DNA of 64,000 nucleotides. Origin: Rheum nobile. Lineage: Eukaryota; Streptophyta; Magnoliopsida; Caryophyllales; Polygonaceae. Positions 43,185 to 53,246 of this stretch are shown piece by piece; within the stretch, counting starts at the first letter, position 1; every line of letters starts with the position of its first letter. Position numbers and translations under genes: made by a program. The notes below the pieces were generated by a model. That model was not told the DNA's origin and did not search any database. It worked only from the letters and a program-made list of their open reading frames with translations. The stretch is from the NCBI GenBank assembly GCA_027886185.1, contig WOAB01000232.1, positions 124,001 through 188,000 on the forward strand, in the 5' to 3' direction.

Positions 43185-44041
43185 CTACCACAATAAACAA
43201 TCCGATAAAGTTCTTAAACATATCCAACAAACCCTAAACCCTTTCATACAAATCCATCAAAATTTCAAATTTCATACAAATGTCTAAAATACCCTAAACA
43301 TACATATGCAAATTTTTATTTTTGTGAAAAGAGTAGTCGCTGGAAAGTCATCGCCGGGAGGCCAACAACACGTAACGATTGGTCTCTGACCACACGTTAC
43401 GCGCAGAAGCCAATAGCTCGTAACGGTTGGAAGGCTTCCCCTCGTTACGTGCTGTGCAATGGCAATTCACCGACGTTATTTCACCGGCAATTCCGGCGAC
43501 AATTTCGGCGACAATTCCGGCGACAATTCCAGATTCCGGCGATGCCTTATCTTTCAACATTTCTTAAAAATTTCAAATTTATTTAATAAATCTACCTAAA
43601 AATACCTAAAATAACACTACCTCATACAAAGATACCTTTAAAATTCACACTAATTCACAAACATTAAACATAAACACTTAACTACTTCTAAATTAACAAA
43701 AAACAACTAATATTTCAAGAGATGAAATGTAGTGTAACTAACCTTGGATGATTGCGTAACGGGAGAGATTTGTTGATTCTTAACGAACCGATACCAAAGG
43801 CGCGTAACGAGAGAGGAGAGTTCGATTTCTGATTTTTGAGTGCTAGCAGCGGCGGAATGGAGGAGAAGGGAGAGAGTTCTGTTTTTAAATCCAGGGTTGG
43901 TCCGCCGCGTTACGCCTGAAGCTTCATGGAGCGTTACGTAAGGAGCTTCATTGCGCGTTACGTGAGGAGCTTCATGGAGCGTTACGTCTCGACCCTATGC
44001 GCTGAAAGACAATTTTGGGTATGCGCCGAATAGTATGGGCC
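43185..44041. promoter_or_regulatory. PMD promoter side and right subterminal region of the MULE
   Basis: Two clusters of TAACG/CGTTA words are seen, one 200-280 bp upstream of the PMD start (43365-43450) and one at the element end (43905-43995). A short repeat of TTCCGGCGACAA occurs four times at 43483-43535. No gene is seen. Confidence 0.5.
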
Positions 44042-44090
44042 TATATATGTGATTAAGTCTTACAAATTGCCAAGTGCTTTCGAGGATAAT

Positions 44091-44222
44091 TTTGTGAGTA
44101 TGAGCACATTGTATATAAGTTATTCTTTATAATATTTTACAATTACATATATCTTTACACATTGTGAGTATGAGCACATTATATATAAGTTATTCTTTAT
44201 AATATTTTACAATTATATTTTA
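44091..44222. repeat. Two-copy tandem duplication of about 69 bp
   Basis: TTGTGAGTATGAGCACATT..TATATAAGTTATTC and its continuation to TTTTACAATTA appear twice in succession, starting at about 44091 and 44160. Confidence 0.8.
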
Positions 44223-44537
44223 TTTAATTGATAATGTATATTAATAGTTTTATTAACATACAATTATGTAAGACATTTAATATACGATACATTATAACAA
44301 TAACAAGATATAAAAGTACAATGTATACATTTAAAATACACTTAAATATTTTAAAGTTTATGGTATTTTTATAATGCTTAATATAAAATTTAAAAAAATT
44401 ATTTAATCTAATCATGCACTTGACACATGTACTCAATTGGTCTTCAAGATTTGAACCTAAATTACCAACATAGACTAATTGGCGATTTTGATTTATGGAA
44501 AAAACAATTTTACATCAAATGTCATAACAATTACTTT
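44223..44537. other. AT-rich spacer, no gene seen
   Basis: Low-complexity AT-rich DNA between the tandem duplication and the hAT element. Confidence 0.5.
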
Positions 44538-44545
44538 GTTGTGTG

Positions 44546-44982
44546 CAGGGACGGAGCCAGGATTTCAGATGAGGGGGGGCTAAAATTTATATAGTTGCCG
44601 AAGACGAAGACAGACGCGGGACGCCGATTGCCGGATTTGCCGAAGAGGCGAAGACGACAAAGCGGTGAAGGAGACTAGGAGAGGGGCTGTCACTCTGTCA
44701 GCCTGAGGGAGAAGGAGGTCGCGCCGCCGTCCACCGGACCGCCGGAGTAGTGGACTGGCTGGAGAAGTGGAGAAGGAGGTGACGAGGTCGATCGATGTGT
44801 GTTGCCGTGTTGGGAGAAGGAGGAGTGGAGGTCGCTGAGTCGAGCTTCGAAAATTTTGGAATATTAGGGCCGGCTGGGGTGGGACTTGGGAGAATGGAAG
44901 GCTTTAGGTTAGAAATTTAAAAAAAAAATAAAAATCAGAGGGGGCTATAGCCCCCTCTGGGCCCCACGTGGCTCCGTCCCTG
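44546..44982. mobile_element. Short hAT-type element with CAGGGACGGAGCCA ends
   Basis: CAGGGACGGAGCC at the left matches GGCTCCGTCCCTG at the right. The flanking duplication GTTGTGTG (44538-44545, 44983-44990) is exact and 8 bp, as required for hAT. The 437-bp interior is GC-rich and contains no transposase, so it depends on an autonomous partner. Confidence 0.92.
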
Positions 44983-45281
44983 GTTGTGTGTGAACTTAAA
45001 GGACCCGATTACAACAACAATGGACCTAATCTAATTTAGTCCACAAATCAGAGTTGACTTCTAACAAAACACTATGACTACATAAAATATATGGATTATA
45101 AATCTCCATTGTTAATCCTATTCTATTATTAGTAATCATCACCTTGATAGAAGACATATTGTTTCACTAACGACCTAAATGAAAAATAAATAAAGCGTAT
45201 TTTTAGGGGATTGAGTGTATTGCCATGATTCTAAATGAGCTAACGAAGTGGAAACATACCTATTTAGTTTACGGGTGCGTT

Positions 45282-45404
45282 TGAATAGCAAATTTAATGT
45301 ATTAAATTGCATTATCTTGTATTAAATTGACTATTTAATGAAATTTAATACAAGATAATGCAATTTAATGCATTATACAAGAGAATTCAAACAGACCCTA
45401 AACC
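45282..45404. mobile_element. Hairpin MITE with GGGTGCGTTTGAAT ends
   Basis: Almost the whole 120 bp folds on itself. AATTTAATGTATTAAATTGC..TACAAGATAATGCAATTTAATGCATT arms flank a short loop, with GCGTTTGAAT / ATTCAAACAGACCC outside. Possible TTA/TAA flanks suggest Harbinger-type, not proven. Confidence 0.65.
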
Positions 45405-45690
45405 ATAGAGGAGCCATGCATTTAAAAAAAGTAAATTAAAACTATTAATTTGTTTTTTGATAACTAAGCTATTAATTTGTTAACAATCATAATACTTTTT
45501 TGAGTAAAAAACAAATTAACACGTTAACACGATGGACTGGTTAAAAAAAATGTTAGACTACCTTCATTTTAGGAACAAACTTGTATTTATCTTTATGTAA
45601 ATATTTATTTATTATTTCAGATCTTATGTAATCTGTAACTATTAATATCCTATCTATTCATGAGGCAACCTAAGTTGGGATTTTATTCAT
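45405..45690. other. AT-rich DNA, possibly a decayed Copia LTR end
   Basis: It ends ..TTTTTACA immediately before a primer-binding-like word, as an LTR would. No second copy exists in the window for comparison. Confidence 0.3.
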
Positions 45691-46045
45691 TTTTACATGG
45701 TATTAGCCTAACCTCTTTCCTCCTCAAAAATATTCTCTAATGATATCCCTCTCCTCCATCAACGATCATGACAACCACACCACCACCAAACCTACACCCA
45801 TCTCTGAAGACGATGTCACCGACCACAACGACTTGTCACCCTCCTCTACTGCCATCACCATTGCCAAACCCAAGCTCTTCATGTGGCTAGTATCAAAACA
45901 CATGTCCCAATCCAACTCGATCTCTCCTCCTCAAATTACAATAAAAGGAGTGAATTATTGTTGGTTACCCTAGGAAAATTTTCTCTCAAATCTCATCTTA
46001 ATGGACCCTCTCTCCCTCTACCCCAAGAAACTGTACTAATTATAA
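45691..46045 (+). pseudogene. Decayed Copia start: primer-binding site and gag N-terminus
   Basis: ATGGTATTAGCCTAAC (45697) resembles the Met-tRNA primer site TGGTATCAGAGC. An ATG at 45740 opens 77 codons, Ser/Thr/Pro-rich at first, ending ISPPQITIKGVNYCWLP. This resembles the start of Copia gag (..ITLDGxNYxxW). A stop follows and no further retroelement domains are present. Confidence 0.4.
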
Positions 46046-46534
46046 CTTGACAAAATGAGAAATTAGAGGATTGTCATTCTGATTTTACTTGTCGTCTGTC
46101 CTTGAAATACAACTGAAACTTCCCGTAGGTTAAAATTCTTAAAAAAAAGTAAACATCACATAGCTTTAGAATGGCAAGATGTAGCAAATGTGAAGATGAG
46201 AAGAGTCCAAATTTGCTAAGGAGCAAAAATTTGAATACAACTACAAAAGGTTTCTTCTGAGTTATCGTGGGAACAAATCTGGCCTTCTTTAACATTCAAG
46301 CCTAGATCTCAACTTTACAGCCATATGAAAAAGCAAGAAGATTGTCAAAATCTAGAACCTCAAGCATGAATATGTAGGAGGACCTAATTACACAAAGATT
46401 CATTGAACACTAGATAAATTCAGTTGTATAACATACTCAACATGGACCTGACTTATAGTCTGATAATAGAGCACAAAAGAGTGATCATACTCTGAGTAGC
46501 TAAGGCAATGAAGCAAGATATCAACAAGGGCACT
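46046..46534. other. Intergenic or 3' flanking DNA of the exon at 46535
   Basis: No domain-bearing frame. It may hold the 3' untranslated region of the minus-strand exon at 46535-46700. Confidence 0.35.
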
Positions 46535-46700
46535 TCACTGCGTAGACCGACCTCGAAGTTGTGTGACCTGCCCTCCGCAGACTGATTCTTCCTTGTTCAG
46601 ATCAATCACTGACGCGCAGGGTCCTTCCTTGTGCAAATACCCTGCTAAGTAATTGAGCATGTTAATGGAGTCCACACGGAAATCAATGTCAATGTGACAA
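46535..46700 (-). CDS. C-terminal exon of an unidentified gene
   Basis: On the minus strand an acceptor (CATAG) at 46701-46702 opens a frame reading CHIDIDFRVDSINMLNYLAGYLHKEGPCASVIDLNKEESVCGG in consecutive short stretches and ending RGRSTQ-stop. Codon usage and composition look like a real protein end. No upstream exon could be joined with confidence; possible partners on the same strand are around 48024-48570 and 50077-50334. I do not recognise the family. Confidence 0.45.
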
Positions 46701-47159
46701 CTATGACGAAAACACAGTAGCTATGTTCAGGGTCGACCAATGATTATTGAAGGCCCTGTGTAAATAACAAAATGAGGCCTTTTATAAAGTATAAAAAATA
46801 TGAAAAGTATATTTTATATATCAAAATAAATTCCAGTTTGAAAGTAACTTGATTTAATTTGATCTTCAATTTTAAAAGAAATCCATGACCAAGTGAACTT
46901 CATTATATAAAATAAAAAAAATTAGATATGTATAACAAAAAAAATCCAAAATAAATAATCTAATATAGGGAAATCTAAAACTTCATCATGTAGATGTGTA
47001 TTTGCACAGTCCATTACGGTGAATTGAATTAAAAAAAAATGTAGAAAGATAAAGCAAGAATATTAATTGAATTCACAACTTGCTAATAGTATCCAACTAG
47101 CCAAAACAACCAACAGAACAATAATTCCCATTCAAAACCAATTACAGCAGTCCTAATAA
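46701..47159. other. AT-rich DNA, intron-like, no exon seen
   Basis: Could be intron of the gene ending at 46535 or simple intergenic sequence. Confidence 0.35.
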
Positions 47160-47650
47160 ATAATTCGGAAATTTCCTTAAATTTTTGTCTTTTTTGTGAA
47201 ATATCCATAAATTTTGACAATTTAATATGATGACCCTAAGTTTATGATTTTTTCGTGACATACCCATCCGTTAAAGAACAGTTAAATCACCGTTAAATTA
47301 ATGAAAAAAGGGAACAAAATAAAAATTTATGACCTTCCCTAACCAGCCCTTCCAACATCTGCGAGCGAGCGAAGAATTTATTGATGGAGACCACGAAGCC
47401 GAGGACGACATCCTTGGCGGCGACCATGAAGCCGGCGACGACGGTCTTGGCGGAGACTAGTGTATTTGGTGGCGACCATGACGGTTGCATCATCTCCTTG
47501 GCCGGACGACGACGCAAAGGCGGCGATGGCTTCGACGACGACCGACGGCGGGGCTTCGAGGTACAAATTTCATTACTCCACTTATGAAATTTGATGTTTA
47601 ATTACACAAATTTTAGGATTCAAAGACTTAGGGTTTCGATTTGGGAATTT
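47160..47650. repeat. Repeat copy 1: AT-rich half followed by CGACGACGG-rich half
   Basis: TTTGTGAAATATCCATAAATTT..CATCCGTTAAAG..CGTTAAATT precedes a GC-rich stretch (GGCGACGACGGTCTTGGCGG..). The same organisation is seen at 49425-49920, and both are followed by GGTTT/TTAGGGTTT-type sequence. The two probably belong to one dispersed family, perhaps MULE-related. Frames in the GC-rich half occur on both strands and are not reliable genes. Confidence 0.45.
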
Positions 47651-48600
47651 CATTCAAAATTAGGGTTTCAACAAAGAAATTTTATACTAGATGACATGAA
47701 AATGAGGATAGATTTTGAACTCTATTGCATTGCTGTGGTTTGAATTAACGGATTGGCTTATACAATGTCATCCAAAAAAATCCACATTTTGACATGAAAA
47801 GATCATCTATGTCATATTGACATAACCTTACTTTGCCCTTTAAGATAGAGCGTGATTTCTTAGTTAGCTCAATTCCAACGTACATTAGATTAGCACAATC
47901 ATTAGTGTAAACCCTGTCTTTTTTATGCAAAATCATCATCAGTAAAATAAAATGTCATTAAATAATAAGTTTAGCACCCAGAGCCCAACCTCAACACATC
48001 ATCCTTTCTCATGCATATGTAGCTCAGTTTACACCTGTTAATGAACATAACTTTATCCATTCCGTAAGCACCAAACTTTCTAATCTATTCCATCTCTGGT
48101 CATAAATTATTGAAAAGTATAGCAAGGGTAACTTCCATGAATCTATGATACTCATTGTCCAGCAAACAACCCATTCCAAAAGATCCATTATGTCTTTATT
48201 TTCGAAGTATAACGTGTCTAAATAATAGCTTGTAGGCCATAGAGGAAATGCACATTGTTTCTGCTTTTGTACTTGATTTATATGCTGAAGTGACAACTTG
48301 AGTTGATTTGCATCACTAATGACTGAGCCAGGAAGAAAGTCGTGAAATAGAGGTTGAACAAGTTTCACCTTTACATGGCTTATCATTAGAATCAATTCCA
48401 TTCTTCACCTTTCCGCTAACCAAACTGACATGTTTGCTATAATTCAGATTCTTTGCTGTAAGGTTGAACTGGAAACTGATGTTATGCTGCAGAAGTGGTG
48501 TGATGAGCTTAGTCTCAAGCTTTCTGAATAGACTTTGAAAACTGGGGAATTCAAGAACTTGTCCATTCATTTAAAGGAGCTTAAAGACAAGGCTGATGTT
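47651..48600. other. Region with ambiguous minus-strand frames
   Basis: Frames 48401-48024 and 48570-48316 (both -) are open for 125 and 84 codons. The plus strand has VELETDVMLQKWCDELSLKLSE and SIHLKELKDKADVECLRAR, which look like a coiled coil. Neither reading has a recognisable domain or clean splice sites. I leave it unassigned. Confidence 0.25.
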
Positions 48601-49424
48601 GAGTGCCTTAGAGCACGATAAAAGAAGGAAGACGTAGTGTCCCCTACTCTCAAATCATGATTATTGATACAATTCTTATGCTGGGAAATTGTGTACAAGT
48701 ACATATGCTTGCTTTTACTGTGGGATTAGTTATGTTAGGAATGGAAGTATAGTGTGTGTGTCTCCTGAAACTCTATGACCCATATAAGTTCAGGGGATAT
48801 ACACAGCCTGTGGAAGGAAATAAATTTCCATGTAGTTTTCATAGTTATGGTGAGAAAAAGAAAGAATTGCTGAAAAAAGATGGAGAGATATGTTGTATGT
48901 GCAATGCCAATGCTCATAGTTTATGACTACGGTTCAATTGTCTTGTCAACTAGATTAACAAGTCTTGTTCTTGCATTACATTTCGACTCAAAAGGAATTA
49001 GAGGTATCATCAGGAGCATATAGATGTTCCTATGCAAAACCGCTTGTGAATTTCATTATGCTGGAATCTCAAGCAACTCCCTGATTGTTCCACTTACCTG
49101 CACAAAAAAAGAGTGAATTTATAACAAAATGGTTAGGTGATTGGCTTGTTTTTCAGCCCTATTACCCGGATTTATCTAAAGTGTGGAGAGTCTCAAGCCT
49201 TGTTTTCATTTGCATTTGACACATCAACTGCTTCTGTATGGCAGGAGAAGAATAGAATCAACAAAGATGGGGAAATTGTGATTTCTTCTACAAAGACTAG
49301 AACACAACAGTACATAGTCCAACTCATGTGAACTTACTTTCATCGTGTAATGCAAAATTATTAGATTGAGAAAAGCAATCCTAGAGCAATAATACAAATA
49401 CAATTGGAGAGGAGCTCGACGGAA
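48601..49424. other. No gene seen
   Basis: Moderately AT-rich DNA with short frames only. Confidence 0.4.
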
Positions 49425-49920
49425 ATTTCGCCTGGTACCTCGAGGTATTGCATAATTCGCGAAACACCCATAAATTTGAACATTTTCGCGTGGTACCCCT
49501 GAAATATTGTCCAAATTTGTCAAATACCCTTCCGTTTTAAAAACGTTATCAAAACGTTAAATTAAATTTTTTTTTTAAAAACACAGAAAACGGAATTTGC
49601 CCCACCCATCGAACTGTGGCTGATACTTTTGAGAACGCAGCCCTTCCTTCTCGAACCCCGGTGGTGGTCGGTTGTCGCCTCTGAGAGAACGCAACCCTTC
49701 CTTCTCCTCGGGCGGGGTGGCTGGTGGCTGGGCTGTCTTGGCGGTGGTCGGTTGTCTCGGTGGGTGGGGCTGTCGACCGAGCGCAAAAAACACCATTGGA
49801 GAGGAGCTCGACGGAGGTTGTGGACGACAAGTCGGACGACGGAGGCAACACCGACGCCGGCGGTTGTGGACGACAAGTCGGATGATGGAGGCAACACCGG
49901 CAGGTTCAGGTAAGATCCTA
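49425..49920. repeat. Repeat copy 2: AT-rich half followed by CGG-rich half
   Basis: See the copy at 47160. Here the GC-rich half carries direct repeats GAGAACGCA(G/A)CCCTTCCTTCTC (49630, 49684) and GGTTGTGGACGACAAGTCGGA (49815, 49861). TTGGAGAGGAGCTCGACGGA occurs at 49405 and 49796, bracketing the repeat. Confidence 0.55.
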
Positions 49921-51224
49921 TGACGGGGATGAATTTAGGTTTCATGTCTGAAATTGGGGATAAAATTAGGGTTTAAGTTTAAAATTGAATTGAAATTGGG
50001 GATAAAATTAGGGTTTAAGTTGAATTGAAATTGCATTGAAATTAAGGGCCATTAATAATTGGAAATTGAACCCAGGCTAGATAGGGATCTTCTTTCGGAG
50101 AATGACGATGATTGAACTATATTGATAATTCATCTTTATTTGCAACGCATGATCATGTGTTTTCCCCTGTTTTCTGATGCTATCTATGTGCATCTCAATC
50201 TGATTCATGAATAGTCTGATAATTGCTTCTTCTTCACACCTCATTGGTATCTTTGTGGATCTCAAACTCTTAAAGGTCCCATGGTTTTTCCACCCTGGAT
50301 TAGTGGCCCCTTCTTTCTTCACAATGCCTAGCATATTTTCTTACAGTTTGGTGTTTGTCTTGTGTCCCTGCAATCTTTTTTTCTGGCTTCTATTGCTAAA
50401 TGCAAGTTTTCTCCCGGCTAACGTTGTTATATGGATGCAGGTTTTCAATAATGGGATTGGTCACCACCTACTTCAAGCCTACACCATCCAAGCAAAGCTG
50501 ATCTTGGTTGCCTGAAGCTGTGGTTTTTAAGAAAAAAATGCTCTGTAGAACTTCTACAGCAATTTAATTTTATTTCTCATGGCGTTAGCACTGTGTATGG
50601 CTTTCTGTACTCCTTCACATTTGAAAAACTTGTGCCAATTTTAAGCATCTTTTTGCAGTTCTAGTTTTTGCACAAGGCTGGGAAAGTTAAGACCATATGC
50701 TGAAAGGTTGCCTCAATAAAATTAGTACTACATGCTTACACAGTTTCTGATAAATGCCAAAACTTCCAATAACTCGTATCAAATATCAACCAATTATTCA
50801 ATTTCAAGCTTAAATAATCCGACTAGGCTCTTAATCAGTTCAATCTCATCTTTGAAGAACCTTGTATCGAAATCAACAATGTCAGTTCATTTGAAAACTC
50901 ATCTAGACATTGAAAATGATAGCAGAAACAAATTAAAAATAACAATTTTGATAAACACAAATTCTGGCTAGTGCCAAATCTATCAACCACAACTGAACAT
51001 TTCATCAAATAGAACAGAAGTCAAAACCCATGCAAGCATTCTTAGAAGGCTGCATGTGGCGGCCTCCTTCAGCTTCTTCACCATCAGCTCCAAAATTCTC
51101 GTACTAGTCACATTTTGAATCCCTAAAAACTTATTCTGATAATAAAGAAAGGAGGCCAAAATTTCCAAGCTCCGAGTATTACACAAAAAGGGCCCCAAAT
51201 CTTTCTCCCAAATGCTTAAATTTG
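49921..51224. other. No assigned gene; possible minus-strand exon at 50077-50334
   Basis: A minus-strand frame here includes KKEGATNPGWKNHGTFK and EEEAIIRLFMNQIEMHIDSIRKQGK, which looks protein-like. It lacks a confirmed splice context and is not recognised. An AAATTGGGGATAAAATTAGGG repeat occurs twice near 49952-50010. Confidence 0.3.
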
Positions 51225-51362
51225 CTAGGATGTGAGCCTCACTGCCATTTCATGCATGAGAGCTCGTTTCTGTGTAGCGTCGATGACGTGGTTGGACCCG
51301 GCATTCTCCAGGACATCAGCATGTCCCATAGGTTCTTCTGTTGCCCTCTTCAACATGAAGGC
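51225..51362 (-). CDS. C-terminal exon of an unidentified gene
   Basis: After a CACAG acceptor the minus strand reads AFMLKRATEEPMGHADVLENAGSNHVIDATQKRALMHEMAV across overlapping stretches and ends LTS-stop, 45 residues. It lies 590 bp downstream of the rhodanese-like exon on the same strand, so both could belong to one gene, but the join was not demonstrated. The family is not recognised. Confidence 0.45.
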   Translation of the reverse strand, partial: AFMLKRATEEPMGHADVLENAGSNHVIDATQKRALMHEMAVRLTS

Positions 51363-51955
51363 CTGTGCTTCCGGTAGATGAATAATCAAGACAAAATAAA
51401 AGATCCTAAAGACAGTTGGCTAAACAATTAACCAATCAATAAGAGTGGAAAACTGTTTCTACCATGAATTTACCAATGAATCGAAAATGACACATGACTT
51501 CCTTCTGTGTTCTTTCAATCAAACCATTTCTATACCCACACTCATTTCATTGCCATACCCTAATTCATTTCATTGCCATACTCTTAAGAATCGTTTACTA
51601 GCCCATTCAAACCTGTAGACCTGGAATTGTTTACTAGCCACTTCCCAAAACAAAATTGGGATTCACATACAACCACTACCTACATACAAAAGAAGGAAAA
51701 TAACTTTCTACCCAGGTAGGGATCAACTGCTCCTTTAAATTTGCCAATTCTGATTTCATAAGTATTACGTACATCAACCACTACCTATATACAAAAGAAG
51801 GAAAATAACTTTAATATATATGTTTTGCCTGCAAAAATTTAACCAACTACAGAATTAACATGGACCTAATGCATTCAAGAAGTTCCAACCTTCATATACT
51901 CTAAACTAATAATTGCATGATTTTATCAATCAGATTGTACAACTTGAAACCTCAC

Positions 51956-52054
51956 CGTATCTGGATCGCTGATCAATTCATTCCACTCTCTCGGACTAAC
52001 ATATTTTCCAACTTTATCTGTAGGCTTAACACTAGGCATACCGAGAGATACAAT
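51956..52054 (-). CDS. Rhodanese-like domain protein, single exon fragment
   Basis: A clean 33-codon exon (TTGCAG acceptor, GTGAGG donor, phase 0) reads IVSLGMPSVKPTDKVGKYV and then SPREWNELISDPDT. This matches the entry into the rhodanese domain of plant rhodanese-like protein 7/UPF0176-type proteins, where the following exon begins VVIDVRN. That next exon, with the catalytic Cys, was not found downstream, nor was the N-terminal part upstream. So either it is a fragment or the remaining exons have diverged. Rhodanese domains transfer sulfur or act as phosphatase-like modules. Confidence 0.6.
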
Positions 52055-53246
52055 CTGCAATAAATAAAGAGAAATTAAACAAATTTATCAGATGATTATA
52101 AACACATAAGATAAGTTATTGGCATTGACATGATGATCTATACCTCGTTTCATAGCCCTAAATTTACATTCCCAATTTCGTGGTCAAAACCCTAAATTTC
52201 TACCACCCAAATCCAAATCCCATTAACCCTAATTTTGAGTCAAATTCATAAATATAGAACCCTAAAATCGCAAATCTAAACGAAATTTTAGAAACGGAAA
52301 CATACCTCGAAGCTTCAAATCATTGGTGCCAACCCCTTCCCTTCGCGCAGCCCGTCCAGCCCCTTTGTGCCCTCATCCAGCCCAAGGCTTCGATCGCGTC
52401 GTCGTCTAGCCCGCGCGTCGCCCAGCCCCGCCTATTGTAGCCGTAGCTCTACAATCTACAGTTGCCGTAACTCTACAATCCTAGTCTATTAGTCTAACCT
52501 AATTAGAGTAGCCGTAACTCTACAATCTACATCAGTAACTAAATAATTGCAAACGGCTTAAATCCAATAGCAAAAAAAAATCTGATTTCAAACATTGACA
52601 TTAAAATCAACTAGTCTGTAAACACAAAATACAAATCACAACCAAACCAATTACAATAGGTTAAAGGTAAAGCTACTTGTTATTATAATTCCTAATAACA
52701 TTTATACAAAAGCAGAATTTACACCGAGCAGCAAGAGGGATTGCTTCAAGCACTCGAAGTTTGGTACCAATTTGTTGATGAATTTGCCTAAAATCATAAG
52801 AGAAAAGAGGGATGATACAACAATTTCATAGAAAGAAGTGAAATAGGGTAGAGAAAAGAGGGAAATCTCAGTGAAATAAGAAATAGATTTGTGAACAATA
52901 TATAGGGTGAGAACAAACAGCTAGTTAGATGGGAATACCTTTGAGTTGTAGAAGAAAAAATCGAAGTGCATGCCTTCCATAACTCCATAGTCTCCATTTC
53001 TGAGGTCTGGTTGAAGATTTGGAAATTAGAAGAAGGTGAAGCGGTCTTGTAGAGTTCCTAGGTTCTACATTCCAGCAGCGTCCGTGCTCGGGGCCATCTG
53101 AAATGAGGTCAGCTCATACACAATCACCTAAAAAGAATGGACTTGATAAGAAGAAATACTTTATCAAGTGTGTTCAAAGAGGACAGTTTGTGTATATTAC
53201 CACAGGAGACACTGGTGGCGGATGTTGTCCTGCTAAAATGCAAATC
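52055..53246. other. Region between the rhodanese-like exon and the PPR gene
   Basis: Contains a GC-rich patch with CAGCCCGTCCAGCCCC words (52340-52440) and a CCGTAGCTCTACAATCTAC unit repeated three times (52440-52530). No coding exon is supported. Confidence 0.4.

Larger units (their letters stand above)
37490..44041. mobile_element. 6.55-kb MULE-type element carrying GRF zinc-finger, FAR1-type transposase and PMD genes
   Basis: Ends are TTCGGCGCATAGGC..CCTTTCAGCGCATATGG on the left and CTATGCGCTGAAAGACAATT..ATGCGCCGAATAGTATGGGCC on the right, inverted with mismatches. TATATATG flanks both sides (37482-37489, 44042-44049). Subterminal and promoter-proximal segments contain CGTAACG/CGTTACG palindromes (37550-37670, 39065-39150, 39640-39730, 43370-43450, 43900-43990). 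Three genes lie inside, each with at least one disabling change. The FAR1-type DNA-binding domain and LLDSTY box place it among Mutator-like elements. Confidence 0.85.

Noticed and set aside
49549..49945. Frames of 73-127 codons on both strands in the CGG-rich half of the repeat
   Set aside because: Simple-sequence composition, overlapping on both strands, no domain.
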